From NCBI RefSeq assembly GCF_030123365.1, contig NZ_CP126107.1, forward strand, positions 2,837,501-2,901,500: 64,000 bases of DNA, given 5' to 3'. The notes under the pieces are model-generated. The model worked only from the letters and a program-made list of their open reading frames with translations. It was not told where the DNA came from and did no database searches. The position numbers were made by a program, and so were the translations under genes. Source of the stretch: Neobacillus sp. SuZ13. GTDB lineage: Bacteria > Bacillota > Bacilli > Bacillales > Cytobacillaceae. Of the stretch, positions 60,300-64,000 are shown piece by piece. Within the stretch, counting starts at the first letter, position 1, and each line of letters starts with the position of its first letter.

Positions 60300-61499
60300 A
60301 TGACAACATGGAATTTAACGCAAATGCAGCGTCACTTACTCATTTGCAATGGGGCAACCTGTATGGGAGCAGGAGCTGAGGAGGTCACGCAGCAAATTCG
60401 AGACGAAATCCGGAAAAACCGTTTAGATGAGCTTATTCATACATCGCGTACACGCTGTAACGGCCGCTGTAAAGATAAATGCGTCGTAATTGATTACCCA
60501 AAAGGGACATGGTATTCGGTTCAACATGAAGAAACTGCACGTGATATTGTTCATGAAGAAGTTAAAGAAGATGCGATAATTTATTCAATGGAGCACGGTG
60601 TACGGAAACGCAGCGAAGATCGCATAAAAGGAATTGAAAAATACAAGAAAGGTAATGGACCGGTGAAAAAAGCTGTATTATTTGTTGGACATGGCAGCAG
60701 GCTGGAGGCAGGGAATACAGAGGTTCGCGAATTTGTCGGGCAAATGACAGAATACGTTGATCCATCCCTTTTAGTTGAAACATGTTTTTTAGAATTTGCA
60801 TCACCAAATATTGAAGATGGGATTCAGTTGTGTGTTGAAAAAGGTGCAGATGAAATCCATGTAATTCCCATCATTTTATTACATGCAGGACATTCAAAAC
60901 TGCACATTCCTGCCGAAATCGAACATGCTAAAGAGCATTTCCCGGATGTTCTATTTACCTATGGCCAAACGATTGGTATTCATGAGGAAGTCTTTGAAAT
61001 TTTAAAAACAAGACTGACTGAAGCAGGTTTTGATGTGAATCAAAAGCATGAGGATACGGCCATTTTATTAATTGGACGTGGCGGCAGCGATCCATATGCT
61101 AATGGTGATTTTTATAAAATCAGCAGATTATTGTGGGAGAAATTAAATGTATCTATCGTTGAAAGTGCCTTTATGGGGGTAACGACGCCAAATGTGCAGG
61201 ATGGGATGGAACGCTGTATTAAATTAGGTGCAAAAAAAATCATCATGCTGCCGTATTTTTTATTCACGGGAATTTTAATGAAAAGAATGAATAATATGGC
61301 CGAACAGTTTAAAGAGTCTTATCCGCATGTATCAATTGATATCGCTCAGTATTTTGGCTATCATCCAAAGTTAAGAACGGTACTGTTAGAACGTATGAAT
61401 CAGGCCTTAAACGGCACTTCGACTGGAATGCTAGATTTAGAAAATTTCCGTAAATATGCGGAAGAACATGGGTATGAACATCATCATCACCATAATTAG
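60300..61499 (+). CDS. cbiX: Sirohydrochlorin cobaltochelatase CbiX with N-terminal 2Fe-2S ferredoxin domain
   Basis: The 399-residue protein has an N-terminal thioredoxin-like ferredoxin domain with five cysteines (C16, C21, C53, C57, C61) in LICNGATCMGAG and RTRCNGRCKDKC. From about residue 120 follows a long-form CbiX with two repeats: AVLFVGHGSRLEAGN (His131) with ILLHAGHSKLHIP, then AILLIGRGGSDPYANGD. It ends in a His-rich tail, GYEHHHHHN. It inserts Co2+ into sirohydrochlorin, the defining early-cobalt step. GGGGGAGG precedes the ATG. The MxCxxC Fe-S motif known from B. megaterium CbiX is not seen; the ferredoxin domain may replace it. Confidence 0.9.
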   Translation: MTTWNLTQMQRHLLICNGATCMGAGAEEVTQQIRDEIRKNRLDELIHTSRTRCNGRCKDKCVVIDYPKGTWYSVQHEETARDIVHEEVKEDAIIYSMEHGVRKRSEDRIKGIEKYKKGNGPVKKAVLFVGHGSRLEAGNTEVREFVGQMTEYVDPSLLVETCFLEFASPNIEDGIQLCVEKGADEIHVIPIILLHAGHSKLHIPAEIEHAKEHFPDVLFTYGQTIGIHEEVFEILKTRLTEAGFDVNQKHEDTAILLIGRGGSDPYANGDFYKISRLLWEKLNVSIVESAFMGVTTPNVQDGMERCIKLGAKKIIMLPYFLFTGILMKRMNNMAEQFKESYPHVSIDIAQYFGYHPKLRTVLLERMNQALNGTSTGMLDLENFRKYAEEHGYEHHHHHN

Positions 61500-61595
61500 A
61501 GGGTAGACAACTGGTATTGTATACTCATTTTGATTTTGGCTCGTGCCCTGGGCTGGTCGGAAATTAAATCAAGAAATGTTAGGAGTTCAAAGAAA

Positions 61596-63116
61596 ATGGC
61601 GAAAGCTCTTAAACTGATGTTTCAAGGTACCAATTCTGATGTCGGCAAAAGTGTCGTCGTGACGGCCTTTTGCCGTATGTTCGCCCAGGATGGATATAAA
61701 ACGGTTCCTTTTAAATCGCAAAATATGGCCTTAAACTCTTATATCACAGTTGACGGAAAAGAGATAGGAAGAGCACAGGGGGTCCAGGCCGAAGCAGCAG
61801 GGATTCAGGCGACAACTGATATGAATCCGATTCTGATCAAACCGAATCGGGATAACCAATCCCAAATTGTGGTCCATGGAAAACCGTATAAAAATATGGA
61901 AGCCAGTGCGTATCGCAAGGAATTCTTTCAAACGGGTATTGAGCTTATTAAAGAATCGCTTGCTATTCTGTCAGAAAAGTATGAACGGATTGTCATTGAA
62001 GGGGCGGGCAGTCCTGCCGAGATTAATCTGAATGACAGGGAAATGGTCAATATGCGGGTCGCAAGAATGGCTGACGCCCCTGTGATTTTGATTGGGGATA
62101 TCGAGAAAGGCGGAGTTTTTGCCAGTTTAGTAGGAACCCTTCAGCTAATGGAGCCTGAAGACCGTGCCCGTGTCATTGGCGTCATCATTAATAAATTCCG
62201 CGGCGATATTCGGCTCCTGGAACCTGGATTAACATGGTTTGAGGAATATACAGGTAAACCAGTTCTCGGTGTGATTCCTTATTTGCAAAATTTAAATATC
62301 GATGCCGAGGATTCAGTTATTTTAAATCAATATACATCTGTCCAAAATACCGAAAAAGAACTTGATATTGTAGTGGTTCAGTATCCGAAAATTTCCAACT
62401 TCACTGATGTGGATCCTTTTTTTGCCGAACCTGATTGCCATGTTCGGTTTATTACAAGAGCGGATCAATTACACAATCCAGATTTAGTGATTCTTCCAGG
62501 AACTAAGAATACCATCGAGGATTTGCTCTTTTTAAGAAAAAGTGGAATATCCGAGAAAATCGTGGAATTACAGAAAAAGAACCAAACCGTGCTATTTGGG
62601 GTCTGCGGCGGCTATCAAATGCTTGGTGAAAAAATCGAGGACCCGTTGGCAATCGAGTCACTCCACCAAGAAGCCGAAGGTCTTGACTTACTGCCCATTC
62701 GGACGACGATTACAAAAGACAAGACAACCGTATTATCAAACGGGCTCTTAAGTCTTTACGGCAAACATTTCAACGTGTCAGGTTATGAGATTCATATGGG
62801 AGAAACAAAGAAGACTAGAGAATCCAATGGGCTCATTGAAACACAAGGCCGATCAGATGGCTGTAAAACGTCAGATGAAAGGATCATTGGCACATACTTT
62901 CATGGGATTTTTCATAATGATGAATTTCGTAAGGAGCTATTGAATCAGATTCGCCAAACAAAGGGATTGGCACCTATTAATCAGCGGGTATCTTTTAATC
63001 AAATGCGTGAAGAAGCGTTTGATTTGTTAGCGGATCATGTAAGGGCACACGTAAAACTTGATTTGATTGAACAAAAAATGAAGGAATTCAAAAAAAGGGG
63101 ATTACACAATGAATGA
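61596..63116 (+). CDS. cbiP: Cobyric acid synthase
   Basis: This 506-residue amidotransferase (CbiP/CobQ) has P-loop-like FQGTNSDVGKSVVVTAFCR (residues 9-27), PFKSQNMALNSY, IEGAGSPAEINL and a class I glutamine amidotransferase domain with the catalytic Cys in FGVCGGYQML and His in GTYFHGIFHN. It amidates side chains b, d, e and g of adenosylcobyrinate diamide. ATG 61596 follows TTAGGAG at about 10 bases. It starts about 100 bases after cbiX, and from here the bases are somewhat GC-richer than in the cbi genes. Confidence 0.95.
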   Translation: MAKALKLMFQGTNSDVGKSVVVTAFCRMFAQDGYKTVPFKSQNMALNSYITVDGKEIGRAQGVQAEAAGIQATTDMNPILIKPNRDNQSQIVVHGKPYKNMEASAYRKEFFQTGIELIKESLAILSEKYERIVIEGAGSPAEINLNDREMVNMRVARMADAPVILIGDIEKGGVFASLVGTLQLMEPEDRARVIGVIINKFRGDIRLLEPGLTWFEEYTGKPVLGVIPYLQNLNIDAEDSVILNQYTSVQNTEKELDIVVVQYPKISNFTDVDPFFAEPDCHVRFITRADQLHNPDLVILPGTKNTIEDLLFLRKSGISEKIVELQKKNQTVLFGVCGGYQMLGEKIEDPLAIESLHQEAEGLDLLPIRTTITKDKTTVLSNGLLSLYGKHFNVSGYEIHMGETKKTRESNGLIETQGRSDGCKTSDERIIGTYFHGIFHNDEFRKELLNQIRQTKGLAPINQRVSFNQMREEAFDLLADHVRAHVKLDLIEQKMKEFKKRGLHNE

Positions 63117-64000
63117 TCTAAAAACGACGATTCCACCTCTGGATGCAGAAATGGGTCAAAAGGTCCGTGAGTATATCGATATTTTAACCAAACCTCCAGG
63201 CAGTTTAGGCAGATTGGAAGAATTGGCGATACAACTGGCGGAAATGACTTCCGAAGCCTTTCCTGTCGTGTCGCCTCCTGGTGTAATTGTGTTTGCAGCG
63301 GATCATGGAGTGTCCGAAGAAGGGGTATCTGCTTACCCGCAGGAAGTGACCGCGCAAATGGTAATGAACTTTTTAAACAGCGGTGCTGCGATTAATGTCT
63401 TTAGCAGACAAATTGGAGCGATGTTTGAGGTAGTCGATATTGGTGTCGCCGCTGATATCGAGGCGGACGGTGTAGTGCAACGGAAGATTCGTTACGGAAC
63501 AAGAAATTTTTGCAAGCACAATGCGATGACAAGAGAAGAAGTGGAAAAAGCGATCACCGTTGGCTATGAACGGGCTGAACATATGATTAAGCATGGATGC
63601 AAATGTTTAATTCTTGGTGAAATGGGAATCGGCAATACGACACCAAGCAGTGCCATTCTAGCCGTTTTAAGCGGTCAGGACATCCGTACGCTTGTCGGTC
63701 GGGGAACAGGGATTGCACCTGAAAAAATCAGCCATAAGCAAGATGTTATTTCCAGAGCACTAATGGAAAGAAATCCTGACCGGAACGATCCGATCGATAT
63801 TTTAATGAAAATAGGCGGCTTGGAAATTGCGGGAATGACGGGTGCAATGCTAGCGGCAGCGGCAAACAGGATTCCGATTTTGGTCGACGGGTTTATCTGC
63901 ACGGTTTCAGCACTACTGGCAAAGGAAATGTGCGAGACTGCAAGTGATTATATGATTGCTGGACATCAGTCCGTGGAACCGGGACACGAAATAGCCCTTC
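63109..64000 (+). CDS. cobT: Nicotinate-nucleotide-dimethylbenzimidazole phosphoribosyltransferase (partial)
   Basis: The reading frame opens 8 bases before the cbiP stop, after AAAAGGGG, and runs off the window; about 297 of some 350 residues are present. Landmarks are LTKPPGSLGRLEELAIQLA, FAADHGVSEEGVSAYPQEVT, NSGAAINVFSR, LGEMGIGNTTPSSAI and GRGTGIAPEKISHKQDVI. It makes alpha-ribazole phosphate from dimethylbenzimidazole, the product of BluB (gene at 26.6 kb). The distal catalytic Glu region lies outside the window. Genes for cobalamin synthase (CobS), CobU/CobP and CbiB are expected downstream. Confidence 0.95.
   Translation, partial: MNDLKTTIPPLDAEMGQKVREYIDILTKPPGSLGRLEELAIQLAEMTSEAFPVVSPPGVIVFAADHGVSEEGVSAYPQEVTAQMVMNFLNSGAAINVFSRQIGAMFEVVDIGVAADIEADGVVQRKIRYGTRNFCKHNAMTREEVEKAITVGYERAEHMIKHGCKCLILGEMGIGNTTPSSAILAVLSGQDIRTLVGRGTGIAPEKISHKQDVISRALMERNPDRNDPIDILMKIGGLEIAGMTGAMLAAAANRIPILVDGFICTVSALLAKEMCETASDYMIAGHQSVEPGHEIAL

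Overview
The window comes from a low-GC, endospore-forming Bacillaceae genome. The evidence is AT-rich DNA, strong AGGAGG-type ribosome binding sites with ATG, GTG and TTG starts, a GerA/GerB/GerC germination operon, a sporulation-type orphan histidine kinase, and a vitamin B12 operon whose order matches the anaerobic-type cob operon known from Bacillus (Priestia) megaterium. Every product name below comes from reading motifs and overall protein patterns. No database search was run.

Region 1 (1-8.5 kb) is an aromatic meta-cleavage operon on the + strand. It holds a two-component flavin monooxygenase (5' end outside the window), a catechol 2,3-dioxygenase, an unusual FAD-synthetase-like gene, and the lower pathway: acylating acetaldehyde dehydrogenase, 4-hydroxy-2-oxovalerate aldolase, hydratase, decarboxylase, tautomerase and semialdehyde dehydrogenase. 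A perfect 18-bp terminator hairpin closes it. Because the lower half is of the catechol type, phenol or a simple phenolic is the likely substrate. A 92-bp remnant of a second dioxygenase gene has been captured as the tail of the FAD-synthetase-like gene.

Region 2 (8.6-45.6 kb) is an accessory zone. It holds ordinary genes: VanW, the ger operon, a histidine kinase, GntR-deoD-MFS, HU, MscS, a cold-shock protein, PAP2/hydrolase and MntH. It also holds many small single genes, several of them broken by frameshifts. Most of the + strand singletons are followed at once by a copy of a dispersed element. The element has a half A (CTAACGGGTGCAAGAGTTNAAG), a GC-rich terminator-like hairpin with a T tail, then a related half B (CTAACGGGGCAGGTTAGTTG). 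About 17 recognisable copies and several solo halves all lie in + orientation, and none was seen in the two biosynthetic or catabolic operons. The gene-plus-repeat layout looks like a cassette array and is the most unusual feature of the window. The zone also contains an IS110-family insertion sequence with a structured non-coding end, a four-unit 20-bp iteron array, and decayed genes (aldo/keto reductase, Uma2, integrase, choice-of-anchor I).

Region 3 (45.6-64 kb) is the cobalamin locus. One cobalamin riboswitch precedes a NiCoT-type cobalt transporter. A relic of a CbiO cobalt-ABC ATPase follows, and then a second cobalamin riboswitch precedes cbiH60-cbiJ-cbiC-cbiD-cbiET-cbiL-cbiF-cbiG-cbiA-sirC-cobA-cbiY-btuR, a SAM methyltransferase, a ferredoxin-CbiX fusion, cbiP(cobQ) and cobT, which runs off the window. 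bluB, which makes the lower ligand used by CobT, lies about 20 kb upstream inside the repeat-rich zone. Together these genes encode cobalt import, conversion of uroporphyrinogen III to cobyric acid by the early-cobalt route, adenosylation and lower-ligand activation.
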